Shown here: positions 18,426 to 31,964 of the stretch, piece by piece
Numbering within the stretch: position 1 is the stretch's first letter
Layout: the number at the start of each line of letters is the position of its first letter
NCBI RefSeq assembly: GCF_011634775.1
Contig: NZ_JAALXT010000003.1
Coordinates: forward strand, 124,001 to 188,000
Origin: Thalassoroseus pseudoceratinae
GTDB lineage: Bacteria; Planctomycetota; Planctomycetia; Planctomycetales; Planctomycetaceae
Direction of reading: 5' to 3'
Length of the DNA: 64,000 nt
The notes under the pieces: generated by a model
The model's input: the letters and a program-made list of their open reading frames with translations, nothing else
The model's database searches: none
Told to the model about the DNA's origin: nothing
Position numbers and translations under genes: made by a program

Positions 18426-19694
18426 ATGTCAAAACAACGTGTCGAACGCCGAACCTTCCTGCGAGCATCCGCAATTGCGATGGGGCTACCATTGCTCGAA
18501 AGCATGTCGCCTCGGAAGACGTCCGCTGCGAACGATCAAACGTCGGCTCGGCGAATGGTTGCAATTTGTGCCCCGCTTGGAATTCACACGCCATTGCTAT
18601 TTCCGAAGAAGTCTGGTCGAGACTACGAAGTCACGCCGTACCTCGAACCACTGCAACAGGTTCGTGAGAAGTTCTCGGTGATCTCTGGGTTAATGCATCC
18701 GATGGTGGATGGTGGACACGCGGCGGAGAAAAGCTTCCTCACAGGGGCACCCCATCCTGGCCAGCCGAGCTTTCAGAATACGATTTCCTTGGACCAATAC
18801 GCGGCGGAACGGATTGGGCATCGAACGCGGTTCCCGTTTTTGTCCCTCTCCGGCAGCAACGGGGGGCTGTCGTACACCCGCTCTGGCGTGTTGATTCCGT
18901 CGGAGAGCCGTCCGTCGAAGGTCTTTCAACAGCTGTTCATGGAAGGCAGCGAAACCGAGAAGGCGGCCCAGTTGCGGCGGATCAAAGACGGCCAAAGCAT
19001 CCTCGACCTGGTCCGCTCGCAAACCCAATCGATTCAACGCAAGACCACTCGTAAGGATCAACAGACGCTCGATCAGTATTTCACGAGTGTGCGAGAACTC
19101 GAACAACGCATGGTGCGTGCGGAGGAGTGGGCCAAGCTTCCGAAGCCCGTTGTTGATGCAAAACCGCCAACTGACATCGACGACCGAGCCAATTTCACGG
19201 GGCGAATGCAGTTGCTGTTCGATCTGATGATTCTCGCCCTCCAGACCGACTCGACCCGTCTCATCACGTTGAAAGGTGCTGGCGGAAACGAAGTGATTGA
19301 CCTCAAGGGAGTGGGTGATGGTTGGCACAACTTGAGCCATCACGGCAAGTCGCCGGAGAAAATTGAGCAGTTGGCAATCATCGAGAAAGAGGAAATGCGG
19401 TTGTTCGGTGAATTCCTCAAGCGGTTGGCGGAACTTCGCGAGGGGGACCAATCCGTTTTGGACCAAACGGCGATTCTGCTTGGCTCGAACTTGGGGAACG
19501 CTTCGAGCCACAACAATACGAATTTGCCAATCGTCGTCGCTGGCGGGCAGTTTCGACATGGTCAACACTTGGCGTTTGATCCGAAGGATGGCCCGCCGTT
19601 GGCTAACTTGCACGTCTCGTTCCTCCAGCACCTCGGACTGGAAGTCGATCAATTCTCAAGCGGCACGAGCACACTCACGGGGTTGTCAGTCTGA
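18426..19694 (+). CDS. DUF1552 family Tat-exported protein
   Basis: 422 residues from ATG 18426 (a GTG three codons earlier is rejected). It begins MSKQRVERRTFLRASAIAMGLPLLES, a twin-arginine-type signal. The body shows family features: ICAPLGIHTPLLFPKKSGRDYEVTPYL, FSVISGLMHPMVDGGHAAEKSFLTGAPHP and the C-terminal LLGSNLGNASSHNNTNLPIVVAGG. DUF1552 is structurally related to DUF1501 and is almost always coupled to DUF1592-type cytochromes, as here. No reaction is established. Confidence 0.92.
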   Translation: MSKQRVERRTFLRASAIAMGLPLLESMSPRKTSAANDQTSARRMVAICAPLGIHTPLLFPKKSGRDYEVTPYLEPLQQVREKFSVISGLMHPMVDGGHAAEKSFLTGAPHPGQPSFQNTISLDQYAAERIGHRTRFPFLSLSGSNGGLSYTRSGVLIPSESRPSKVFQQLFMEGSETEKAAQLRRIKDGQSILDLVRSQTQSIQRKTTRKDQQTLDQYFTSVRELEQRMVRAEEWAKLPKPVVDAKPPTDIDDRANFTGRMQLLFDLMILALQTDSTRLITLKGAGGNEVIDLKGVGDGWHNLSHHGKSPEKIEQLAIIEKEEMRLFGEFLKRLAELREGDQSVLDQTAILLGSNLGNASSHNNTNLPIVVAGGQFRHGQHLAFDPKDGPPLANLHVSFLQHLGLEVDQFSSGTSTLTGLSV

Positions 19695-19802
19695 CGGTGC
19701 AATCAAAGAATCGACGCCATAATAGGGGCATCGGATTTTCGTCGCTGTTGCTATTGGGGAAACTACCATCGGTAGCGACGTGGCTCGGAACATTCTTCGC
19801 GT

Positions 19803-20936
19803 TTAACCGCTAAAGTCGCGACTGGCTCGGTAGAGGTCTTTCCAATCGTCCCGTTCTTTGACGACGGTTTGCAGGTATTCCTGCCAAACGATTTGGTCTT
19901 GAACGGGGTCTTTGACAACAGCGCCGATCAGACTGGACATCAGATCGTCTGCTTTCAATTCCCCGTCGCCGTAGAACGCACTCATGGCCATTCCATTGGA
20001 CACGACGGAAATCGCTTCGGCGGTGGAAAGCGTTCCGGACGGCGATTTGAGTTTGGTCTTGCCATCTTCGGTCATGCCACTGCGAAGTTCCCGAAAGATT
20101 GTGACGACGCGTTGAATTTCCTGCAGTGCAGGAATCTCGGCGGGGAGTTCTAAAGCCCGTCCGAGTTGGCTGGCTCGCTGACTGACGATGGATATCTCGT
20201 CGTCCAACCGATCCGGCACCGGCAGCACGACCGTGTTGAATCGCCGCATCAGAGCACTGGAAAGCTCGTTGACACCTTTGTCACGGTTGTTGGCGGTCGC
20301 AATCACATTGAATCCCTTGACCGCTTGCACTTCGGTGTTGAGTTCCGGTACGGGCAGCGATTTTTCGGAGAGAATCGTGATCAGTGTGTCTTGCGTTTCA
20401 CTGGGAATCCGCGTGAGTTCTTCGACTCGTGCGATAGAACCAGACTCCATTGCGACCATCATCGGGCTTTCGACCAATGCATCGCGTGCGGGGCCTTCGG
20501 CGAGCAATCGGGCATAGTTCCAACCGTACCGCAGGGCCGATTCGTCGGTCCCGGCTGTACCTTGAATGAGGAGCGTCGATTGACCGGAAATTGCGGCCGC
20601 GAGATGTTCGCTCACCCAACTTTTCGCCGTTCCTGGGACGCCGTAGAGCAATAACGCGCGATCGGTCGCGAGGGTGGCGATGGCGATTTCCATCAGTCGC
20701 GGTCGACCCACGTATTTAGGCGTCACCTCGAAACCGTTCTCGAGCGTTCCCCCCAGTAAGTACAACTTCACCGCCCAGGGGGAAAGCTTCCAACCGGGGG
20801 GACGCTGCCGCTCGTCAATCTCGGCCAAGGCCTCCAATTCCGCTGCAAACTGCTGTTCGGCGTGCAACCGCAGATGGCTCCCGTTTTCCTGGTTGCTGTC
20901 TGCTTTTCGTTTCGAGGCAGCTTTCTTCTTGGCCAT
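19803..20936 (-). CDS. MoxR-like AAA+ ATPase
   Basis: 377 residues from ATG 20936; a GTG one codon earlier is possible, and GGAAGG lies about 8-13 bases upstream. The first 35 residues are Lys/Ala-rich and low complexity. The AAA+ core has Walker A G-V-P-G-T-A-K-S, Walker B-like MVAMESGSIARVEELTRIP, sensor 1 FNVIATANNRD and an arginine-finger segment SSALMRRFNTVVLP. The closing segment SPSGTLSTAEAISVVSNGMA followed by VKDPVQDQIVWQEYL is typical of the MoxR subgroup that usually lies with VWA, SWIM and DUF5682-type genes. None of those partners is visible: the gene converges with DUF1552 downstream and has a PQQ-repeat protein upstream. Confidence 0.85.
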   Translation of the reverse strand: MAKKKAASKRKADSNQENGSHLRLHAEQQFAAELEALAEIDERQRPPGWKLSPWAVKLYLLGGTLENGFEVTPKYVGRPRLMEIAIATLATDRALLLYGVPGTAKSWVSEHLAAAISGQSTLLIQGTAGTDESALRYGWNYARLLAEGPARDALVESPMMVAMESGSIARVEELTRIPSETQDTLITILSEKSLPVPELNTEVQAVKGFNVIATANNRDKGVNELSSALMRRFNTVVLPVPDRLDDEISIVSQRASQLGRALELPAEIPALQEIQRVVTIFRELRSGMTEDGKTKLKSPSGTLSTAEAISVVSNGMAMSAFYGDGELKADDLMSSLIGAVVKDPVQDQIVWQEYLQTVVKERDDWKDLYRASRDFSG

Positions 20937-21072
20937 CACAGGACCTTCCGAATGAGACGCAGCGGAGATCAGACGCAGTTCTGAGACGACAGCCAGATAT
21001 ACCAGAACGCGGTTGCTACAACCACTCTGGGCACAATGGTTTCATCGGGGACCGATTCTGTTGGATCACGTG

Positions 21073-24000
21073 CTACTGGAATTTCGCATGCTTCCAAAAC
21101 GCGATGCGTGATTCCTGTTCGCCTTCGGACATTTGCGTCAGCGTTAGCCAAACACCGTCGTCGAGTTGAGTGACGTCAACGGTACGGGACAACCAACCGT
21201 CGGGAGCGGTTTCGTCGTTGACCGGTACCCGGAGCAACTCTTTGCCATCAGCCGCAACAACGAGTGTCCAAGCCTCGCCCGAGCGGTGCCCCACGCGAAT
21301 GTCGAATTGCTTCGCGTTCGATGGTGCGGATCGTGCGAAGCAAATAGGCGTTTTGACCATTTGCGTGACAAGCACATCCGTTTCACCGCGAACCTCAGAC
21401 TGGAACAATGGTTCCTCGTCACGACCCTTCGGACTCTGCTCGTTGAGCAGGGTCCATCCGGGCAAGACTTGGGCAGTTGCCTGTTGCGTTTGAGGGACCA
21501 CGTTCCCCAGCCATTGTGTCAACTCAGACGGGAACAACGGACCGGGGACCGTGCCAGATTCGGGTTGAAGTTGCACCACTCGTCGCGAAGTTTCCTCATG
21601 TCCGTTGCCGACCAGTGCCAATAACTGGTCGCCGTCTGTCACAATCGGACCGACTCGATCGGCTTGACCGGCGAGTGCGGTCAGTGACGCGTGAGCGGTT
21701 TCCGTCCCGGTTGCCAAGTCGAGCCACACGAGACAGGGCATTCCCTGATCAATCGGAAGTAACTTTGCGAACATCAAGCGGGATTGGTCGCACAACACTC
21801 CGTAGAGGATGTTTTGAGCATCGTGCTTCCAAAGTGGTCGGCCGTCGTCGTTGCTGAAGGCTTCAAACCCGTATTCTGTCTGCACAATTACGGATTGATC
21901 CGTCGAACCGATGAGTCTCACAATTCCGGGCAGCGGACGGCTCCATAATTTTCGGCCATTGACCGCCTGAATCGCGACCAATTCGCGAGCTCCGGGTGGA
22001 ACCGTGATTAGGGCGTTTCCGGACAGCAGCGGTGGTTGGACGTATTTGCGGTCTCGGTCTTTTTCCGCAGAACGCGGCAGCCACGATTGTTGGAAGAGCC
22101 AGTGAGGATTCCCCAACGAATCCAATGCCACCGTTGTGCCGCTGGTTGTCATGACTAGTTTTCCGTCGATCGACGTCAGCTGACACGGCGGGCGGCTATC
22201 CCATTCATCCCGCAATCGCAAGACGGTTCGTCGCGACAGCACTTCGCCAGTATCTGGCTGGAAACTGGTGAGAGCGAGTCGAACTAATCCCGCTTGCCGA
22301 ACGGTCGCGACGACTGCAAGCAGCTTCCCCGATTGATAGATCGGATCGGTCACGATTTGCCCATCCGGACGCTGCGTCCAAATGACCTTGCCAGTGTCGA
22401 TCGCCAAGCATGCCAATTCGATTCCACGTTTGGTCAGACGGCGAACGAACAAACGATCGCCGATGACCAGTGGTCGCATTGAGATGCCCGGCCAATCGTT
22501 GACGGACGTTTGTTCCTTGCCAACTCCTTGACGCCAAACTTCGACGCCGTCCGTGCGATTGTACGCCGTAACTTGGAACCGGTTGGACACATAAATTCGC
22601 TCTCCGGCGACTGTGATCGCGTATTGTCGCCCGATCATATCCGCGATGCGGTTATGCGAACTTGGTTTGCCATCGCCGAGATTTCCGCTGAACTCCGCCA
22701 AGACTCGTGCGGTGTATCGGCTCGGAGGTGGCACGGAAATGGTGGCTTCGGATTGGTCGACACCGCCTTCCACGGAGCGAGCGTGGGTGGAACGCACTTC
22801 CGCAATGAGGGCTTCGAATTCACTAGCTGGCAGTTGGGTCTCGTTCAGGTTGACTTGCCCCTGAACTGGTTCTTCAAAATCATTCCCGAGAAAACTACTC
22901 GCCAGACGGAGCCGATCTGTCAGGTCGCGTTCTAAATCACCGGTCGCGGATTTCAGCCCGCTCTGAAAGGCGTCGACAGCCTGTTCAAACCGCCCGCTGG
23001 CGAGTGCCTGATCCCCAAGCCAACGATGAGCCTCCGCGGCGGCCTCTGTTCCATAAAATCGGATGGTGGCCGTCTCGATGGTTTCCGCATCATCCTGTGT
23101 GATTGCTTCGCGGACACGGAGTCGCCCGACGGCTTCAAACTCCTCCTTCATTTTTCGACCGAGTTCCGGATACTCTTGCATCGAGAGAGCGATTGCTCTG
23201 GGAAGCGAAACGAGTAGCTGTTCATCGCGGGCATCGGGAAGTAGTCCCAACATTCCGCCACGATCGACGGACGTCACGATCCGGCATGCATCTTCCCAGG
23301 CCTCGGAGCGGACCGCCGATTCGAATTCGGCCATCACGTTATAGCCCTCTTTGCTCAGTTGGGTCACCAACGGCGGCAACCAACCACCCCGGCGACGGCG
23401 CCGCTGACGACCGCTCCAACGATCTTCGATGTCCAGCGACGCGTCGTTTCGTGCGGCCAAAGTTTCCGCCCATTGAAGCAGGTGGTCGTCGTAGGATTCC
23501 CAGACCCGGTTTCGATTCGGGTTTGCGGAAGTTTTCCAGAATTGTGCCTCCCGAATCGACGCCCAGACGTCGGGCCACTGCTCCCGAAAGACGCTATCAA
23601 TGATTCTTGGTCGTACAAAGTCAGCATCGGCGACATCCCAATCGTGTTCCGTCCAGATGGGGGCCGTGACCAACGCCTGCAGCGTGGTACGAAACGGCGA
23701 TGGATGGCCTTCGTCGGCCAATATCTCCGCCAGACGATGGTACATTCGCACAATGCTCGCCGCCTCTCGTGATCCCCAAAGGTCATAAAGCAACGCGACT
23801 TCGTTCAAGAGTTGCACGCGTTCTTCCGCTGACTTTTCGCTGCTGAGGCCGGCGTCGATCACGCCCCGCAGCAGGTTCGACGAAAGTTCACACCATTCAT
23901 GCCGCTGAAGGAATTCGATCGCACACGCCATTCGCCAATCCTGCAGCGATGTCCCCGCGGGACGACTCATGAGAACACGCCGATGCCATTGCGAATCGTT

Positions 24001-25887
24001 CGGGGACGCATCCCATTCCCAATCCGGCACTTGCTGACGGAGTTCCGTCGATGCCAGAGACGCAATCGCGTTGAGTTCCCGCATCTCCAGATGACTCAGA
24101 GAAATCTGCTTCGGTTCTTCGGTGGGATAGACGAACAAACCAACCGTGGTCGGTCGCTGTGAAATCGAGCGGATCGGGTGATGCATGGCTCGTCCCCAAT
24201 GAACCCCGTCACGAGATGTTTCGACAGCAATCGATTTGAAACCGGGAACGATTCGCAACCACTGCCCTTCCGCGATGAAAGGGGAAAAGCGTGTGTCGGA
24301 ATCCAGTTTGATTTCCGTGTCTTTCTGGTACGTATGATGAGGCAAGAGCACGAGTCGCCCGGTCTTTTGATCTTTGAGTACCGCCAAGCGATGAACGACG
24401 ACGTTCTCGTCAGTCACCAGCGTGATTCCTGTGCCCGGTACGATTTGCCCAAGACGGCAAACGATCTCCCGAAATTCTCGGCCTGGACCAGCGGCAGCAA
24501 CCGTCTGTAGTTTCTCACTTGCTTCGACGCTAAGACTCACATTCCCGTCCGCATGGGTTTGAACGGTCACACCGGCAGCAATCGTTTCTTGCCATTCAGT
24601 GCGTCCCTGACCAAGTTCGTGCAGCGTGTTTCGGCCGTCGGGGGATTGGTCCGAAAGCCATGCCCAATCCGCCGGTCGTGTGAACTCCACTAGGCGTGAA
24701 CTTCGAGGGGAATTTCGGTCCGGCAGCGGTTCACCTCGGTACATCGCGCATTCCGAGAAATGAGCGTTGCCTTCAAAGTAGACCTCCGTGGGTGGCTGTG
24801 GCATGGGAATCGTCACCATCCGAATGTCGCCACGCGACATAATCAACTCGCCAGCCTGCCAACGAAATTCGACTGGCCCGTATTCCGTCCGGTTATGAAT
24901 CCCGTCATCACAATCGTGGAGCACGAGATCGTTCGGCTGCGGTTTTCCAGCGTCACGGGTAGCGTGATATGCCAGCCAAGTCTTTGGGTTGTATTTGAAG
25001 TAGCCGCAGATCGAAACCCCCTCCAACCCATTCCAAAAATGGAAGCGTGGTTGATTGATGTTGTACAATCCAACGCGTAACACAGCGTTCTCCACCCATG
25101 GAGCCTGCAACTTCGCAAGACCTTGGATTTCGCACGTACGGATACCGTGAACTTCCCGTTCATCGATTCTCAGTCCATGGCCACGGACCGGCTTCCACCA
25201 CTGATTGGCTTCGCTTTTGAAATAGGACTCACCCCGGAACCAAGCCGGTGGAATCAAACTTGCAGACGCCACCGATTGCACCTTCGCGGCGGGATTCAAT
25301 CCATCGTACCAAGGTGCAGACTCGGCGATTTCAATGGTGGCATCCGTGTTCTTTTTCGGCTCGGTATCATGCGGGGAGCCTGCATTGTCGTTGGGCGTTT
25401 CGACCGCTTCCGATGCCGCGAGCATGACGTCAATCGGTTGCAGGTCTGAACTGATCTGGCCGTCGTTGGCTGCCAGGTCGCTCTTGGTGGTGCCGTTGTT
25501 CTCGCGTTCCGCATCGAGAGGAGTGGTCTCGGTCGGATCGTTCTGGGCAATCTGCGGTGGATCGGTGTTTTTGTCACGCCAAATGAAGAAACCGACCCCC
25601 AACACGAGGGTCGCCAAACCCGTCCATAGCAGCCAACGTGACCAAGACTGCCTCGGCTGGGTGACAGCGTTGGCTCGGCGGACGATCTCCGAGGCGGAGA
25701 CCCGTGTCTCGCCAAGTGCCGTATTCAAATACGATTCAAGATGCAGTTGTTCAATAAGCGTTCGCTGCAGTTCCGGCGAATCATGGAGGCGTGTCCGAAG
25801 TTGTTCAATCTCATCGAGCGAAAGCTCCTCCGGAGTTTTCTGCTGCACGAGTTCGATCAGTTCGGCATCGGAAAATCGATTGGCCAT
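21073..25887 (-). CDS. Large membrane protein behind an ECF sigma factor: cytosolic helical region, one TM helix, LamG/DUF1583-like and PQQ-type propeller regions
   Basis: 1604 residues from ATG 25887 (MANRFSDAEL); the frame is open to 26022 but that part overlaps the sigma-factor gene and reads poorly. Residues 1-80 are charged and helical with no signal peptide. One membrane segment WLLWTGLATLVLGVGFFIW lies at about 85-103, so the rest is outside the cytosol. After a low-complexity linker come beta-sandwich regions with FHFWNGLEGVSICGYF and YHATRDAG, which I associate with the planctomycete DUF1581/DUF1583 families (moderate confidence). About 1080-1480 are PQQ-type repeats (RTDGVEVWRQG, IDTGKVIWTQR, VNGRKLWSRPLPG, NDDGRPLWKHD). 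The topology and its place directly behind an ECF sigma gene suggest an anti-sigma sensor; that is inference. Confidence 0.75.
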   Translation of the reverse strand: MANRFSDAELIELVQQKTPEELSLDEIEQLRTRLHDSPELQRTLIEQLHLESYLNTALGETRVSASEIVRRANAVTQPRQSWSRWLLWTGLATLVLGVGFFIWRDKNTDPPQIAQNDPTETTPLDAERENNGTTKSDLAANDGQISSDLQPIDVMLAASEAVETPNDNAGSPHDTEPKKNTDATIEIAESAPWYDGLNPAAKVQSVASASLIPPAWFRGESYFKSEANQWWKPVRGHGLRIDEREVHGIRTCEIQGLAKLQAPWVENAVLRVGLYNINQPRFHFWNGLEGVSICGYFKYNPKTWLAYHATRDAGKPQPNDLVLHDCDDGIHNRTEYGPVEFRWQAGELIMSRGDIRMVTIPMPQPPTEVYFEGNAHFSECAMYRGEPLPDRNSPRSSRLVEFTRPADWAWLSDQSPDGRNTLHELGQGRTEWQETIAAGVTVQTHADGNVSLSVEASEKLQTVAAAGPGREFREIVCRLGQIVPGTGITLVTDENVVVHRLAVLKDQKTGRLVLLPHHTYQKDTEIKLDSDTRFSPFIAEGQWLRIVPGFKSIAVETSRDGVHWGRAMHHPIRSISQRPTTVGLFVYPTEEPKQISLSHLEMRELNAIASLASTELRQQVPDWEWDASPNDSQWHRRVLMSRPAGTSLQDWRMACAIEFLQRHEWCELSSNLLRGVIDAGLSSEKSAEERVQLLNEVALLYDLWGSREAASIVRMYHRLAEILADEGHPSPFRTTLQALVTAPIWTEHDWDVADADFVRPRIIDSVFREQWPDVWASIREAQFWKTSANPNRNRVWESYDDHLLQWAETLAARNDASLDIEDRWSGRQRRRRRGGWLPPLVTQLSKEGYNVMAEFESAVRSEAWEDACRIVTSVDRGGMLGLLPDARDEQLLVSLPRAIALSMQEYPELGRKMKEEFEAVGRLRVREAITQDDAETIETATIRFYGTEAAAEAHRWLGDQALASGRFEQAVDAFQSGLKSATGDLERDLTDRLRLASSFLGNDFEEPVQGQVNLNETQLPASEFEALIAEVRSTHARSVEGGVDQSEATISVPPPSRYTARVLAEFSGNLGDGKPSSHNRIADMIGRQYAITVAGERIYVSNRFQVTAYNRTDGVEVWRQGVGKEQTSVNDWPGISMRPLVIGDRLFVRRLTKRGIELACLAIDTGKVIWTQRPDGQIVTDPIYQSGKLLAVVATVRQAGLVRLALTSFQPDTGEVLSRRTVLRLRDEWDSRPPCQLTSIDGKLVMTTSGTTVALDSLGNPHWLFQQSWLPRSAEKDRDRKYVQPPLLSGNALITVPPGARELVAIQAVNGRKLWSRPLPGIVRLIGSTDQSVIVQTEYGFEAFSNDDGRPLWKHDAQNILYGVLCDQSRLMFAKLLPIDQGMPCLVWLDLATGTETAHASLTALAGQADRVGPIVTDGDQLLALVGNGHEETSRRVVQLQPESGTVPGPLFPSELTQWLGNVVPQTQQATAQVLPGWTLLNEQSPKGRDEEPLFQSEVRGETDVLVTQMVKTPICFARSAPSNAKQFDIRVGHRSGEAWTLVVAADGKELLRVPVNDETAPDGWLSRTVDVTQLDDGVWLTLTQMSEGEQESRIAFWKHAKFQ

Positions 25888-25945
25888 CGGGAACGCTTCG
25901 ATTTCAAACGGTGAAAAACAAATCCGATTCCGGAAAATTGCGGAA

Positions 25946-26524
25946 TCACGACGGAGGAGGATCGGGAATTTCGCTTTGCGTGATCCGGCGATCCAAACAA
26001 TGCTTGAGCGCCTGCCGAGCACGATACATCAGCAGTTTGATCGCGCCCTCACTACGATGCAGCTTTCGGCCGATTGCGGCCAACCGCAGATTCGATCGGT
26101 ACCGCAAATTGACAGCTTCACGGGCACTGGGCCCGAGAGATTCGATGCACTGAGGCAGATGTCGAATGACATCTTCATATGGTCCATCTTTCGACTCACC
26201 CGCTCCTCGCATCAGGTCATCGAGTTCCAGGCACAACTCGGTCCACGCGACCTCTTTCCGCTTCTTGATTTTGCGGGCGTGTTCCTTGAGCAGATTTCGG
26301 GCAATCCCCAAAAGCCAAGGCCGCACGAGGTTCTCGGTATCGAAACGCGCCCGTGCCAAATAGAACCGCAGAAACACCTCTTGAGTTAGGTCTTCCGCGT
26401 CCGAAGCCTGAAACAATCTCGCTCGCAGATACCCGTAGATCGCCTGCTGATGAGCCTCAACGATGGCTTCAAAGGCGGCCGTATCGCCTTGAATGGCTCG
26501 CTCGATGAGGCTGAGGTCGGTCAT
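25946..26524 (-). CDS. ECF-family RNA polymerase sigma factor
   Basis: 192 residues from ATG 26524 (a TTG 18 bases upstream gives six more residues). Region 2 shows FEAIVEAHQQAIYGYLRAR followed by DAEDLTQEVFLRFYLAR, and region 4 shows LGPSAREAVNLRYRSNLRLAAIGRKLHRSEGAIKLLMYRARQAL, a clear helix-turn-helix for -35 recognition. A stretch of about 40 residues with KKRKEVAWTELCLELDDL links the two. The 58-bp gap to the large membrane protein and the shared strand imply an operon, with the membrane protein as its probable regulator. Confidence 0.92.
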   Translation of the reverse strand: MTDLSLIERAIQGDTAAFEAIVEAHQQAIYGYLRARLFQASDAEDLTQEVFLRFYLARARFDTENLVRPWLLGIARNLLKEHARKIKKRKEVAWTELCLELDDLMRGAGESKDGPYEDVIRHLPQCIESLGPSAREAVNLRYRSNLRLAAIGRKLHRSEGAIKLLMYRARQALKHCLDRRITQSEIPDPPPS

Positions 26525-26542
26525 ACCAGGATGATCCGTCAA

Positions 26543-26974
26543 TGGGCAGGTAGACTAATGCGGGCAATAACAGGCGGCTCGAATTCCCAATTGCGATTCA
26601 GTCGAACACTCCGAAGGGGCGGTAAGTCCCCCCGAAGCTTAGTACCTACAATGAATTGCGGTTCGCAATCCGTCAAGGCTGTCGGGGCATGGGCAGCGGC
26701 GGTGAAAGAGGCAGTGAAGTCGAGGTTGGTTCTCAAGTCGTGCGAGTTCGGTTGGTTTTTAACCCGGAGGTCAGAGACGCCGTCCTCGTCAATCAGCACT
26801 TGGCGACATCAGTCCAAGATCGGCCACGGCACGTCCATGACGGTGATGATGTCAGAATCGTATACCGAAGAGATCAAACAGGCGGTCCCGTTCGAGAACG
26901 AGGTTGGCACCAATGAGAATCAGGAAAGAGCGGCGATCGGGGAACATCGTCGCCGACAGGCGATCCCTGCAATA
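26543..26974. other. Intergenic stretch without a supported gene
   Basis: About 430 bp lie between the sigma-factor gene and the terminator of the tRNA. Short open frames exist on both strands (for example 26539-26799 minus, 26656-26916 plus), but none has a recognisable domain, a good ribosome-binding site or a family-like pattern. It should contain the promoter for the sigma-factor operon; I cannot point to one. Confidence 0.4.
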
Positions 26975-27010
26975 GAAAAAGGGTTTACGCCGAATTGACG
27001 TAAACCCTTT
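26975..27010 (-). terminator. Intrinsic terminator of the tRNA-Leu gene
   Basis: A 12-bp perfect stem (26978-26989 with 26999-27010, arms AAAGGGTTTACG / CGTAAACCCTTT) with a 9-base loop, read on the minus strand, is followed by further Ts (five in a row counting the stem end). It starts 9 bases after the 3' end of the tRNA. Confidence 0.8.
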
Positions 27011-27018
27011 GAAAATAA

Positions 27019-27104
<86 letters not shown>

Positions 27105-27231
27105 GTCGATGCTTTGAGGGTTCACTGAGTGATGTTGTGACGCTCATTTGAAGAGACACTTCACACCCGGCGAATGTTCGGAAAATCTTAATCAGCTGGC
27201 CGACAGGTTTCCAGAGAAACAGTCCGGATTT

Positions 27232-27917
27232 TCAATTTTCTTCTCGGATTGGCGATTCCAATTGGAAATCTGCAGCGTCCGGTCTCACTGGCGAGCCACT
27301 TCCACGAAGAAATCCGATACAGCAGGCCCAACCGAAGAACCCGAATTCAGCAATTCTTTGGAAGGCTCCTTTCCACTCCGGGTGGATCAACATGCCAAAC
27401 GCTCCAAGCATGGCGAGAACAAGCCCCGCGAACGTGAGTTGCAGGTACGGTCTTCCGAACTCGCGAGTCTGGAACACACGAAGCAACAGGGCTAAACCGA
27501 GAACCGAGCCACCGTAGTGGTAGTACCCAGCGAGCGTATGAATGTTCTGTAGCAATGTCCCCCGGGTCGGACAACCGGGGTCGCAAGGAGCCAGACCAGC
27601 GGCGACATATCCGAATCCCACGCCCATCAGTGCGCGAATTCCGACGGATGTTCGTCGGGTTTGTGGCAACAACGGTTTAAGGATTCGTAGGGCAATGAGT
27701 GTGAAAAGACCGACCGGCACAAATCCGCCGAGGCTGACGAATTGACCGACCGGGGCCCCACGCTCACCGAGTTCCGAAATGTACTGATGGACGTGGCTGT
27801 ATCCCGGTGTCTGCGTCCCCGCCCAAACAGGAACGCAAACTTCGATCGTCGTCGCGGCAAGAATGCACAGGCCGTACGCAGACCATCGAAAGCCTGCTTG
27901 ATCCGTACTTTGGAGGC

Positions 27918-27921
<4 letters not shown>
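27232..27921 (-). CDS. DUF998 family membrane protein
   Basis: 229 residues with six hydrophobic segments and the family-type first loop [21 protein letters not shown], then [11 protein letters not shown] and a conserved [11 protein letters not shown]. It is an integral membrane protein of unknown function. Its ATG overlaps the TGA of metH as ATGA (27918-27921), so it is translationally coupled to methionine synthase. Confidence 0.85.
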
Positions 27922-31625
<3,704 letters not shown>

Positions 31626-31964
31626 GGTTTTTCGTCCAACTGGGAAGTCGTGTTTGCTTCTGAAGAGGCAATCGGGGGATTCAGACGGCGGGGCCGATGG
31701 ATTCTGCTTGGTCGCAGAACATCAAGTTGGAGGCCGGCACGGAATCACGGGTTCGGTCCGCCGATTCCAACGGCGAAGGACGATCGCGATGATGTCGTTG
31801 GCATTTCGTCATCAAGTGCTTTCAATCCGTGTGGGGCACCCGGTGTTACTTAGCGAGCCCAACCAGTCTCCGTTCTTAGTCACCGGATTCTACGGGCCCA
31901 GCCAAAGTTGGAGAACCGGTCGAGTTCACGTGCTCCTTGCCTTCGCGTGCGGTTTTGATTGTCG
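31626..31964. other. Intergenic stretch between metF and metH
   Basis: 339 bp without a supported gene. I looked for B12-box, SAM and SAH riboswitch landmarks on the minus strand and did not find any by eye. Open frames crossing it on the plus strand are antisense shadows of metH. Confidence 0.4.

Noticed and set aside
18690-19652. 320-codon minus-strand frame opposite the DUF1552 gene
   Set aside because: Antisense to a well-supported Tat-exported protein.
26539-26916. Short frames on both strands between the sigma factor and tRNA-Leu
   Set aside because: No domain, weak start signals, and both strands are equally open; left as intergenic.
31626-31964. Possible cobalamin or SAM/SAH riboswitch before metH
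   Set aside because: No B12-box or SAM/SAH core landmarks found by eye; a covariance search would be needed to be sure.
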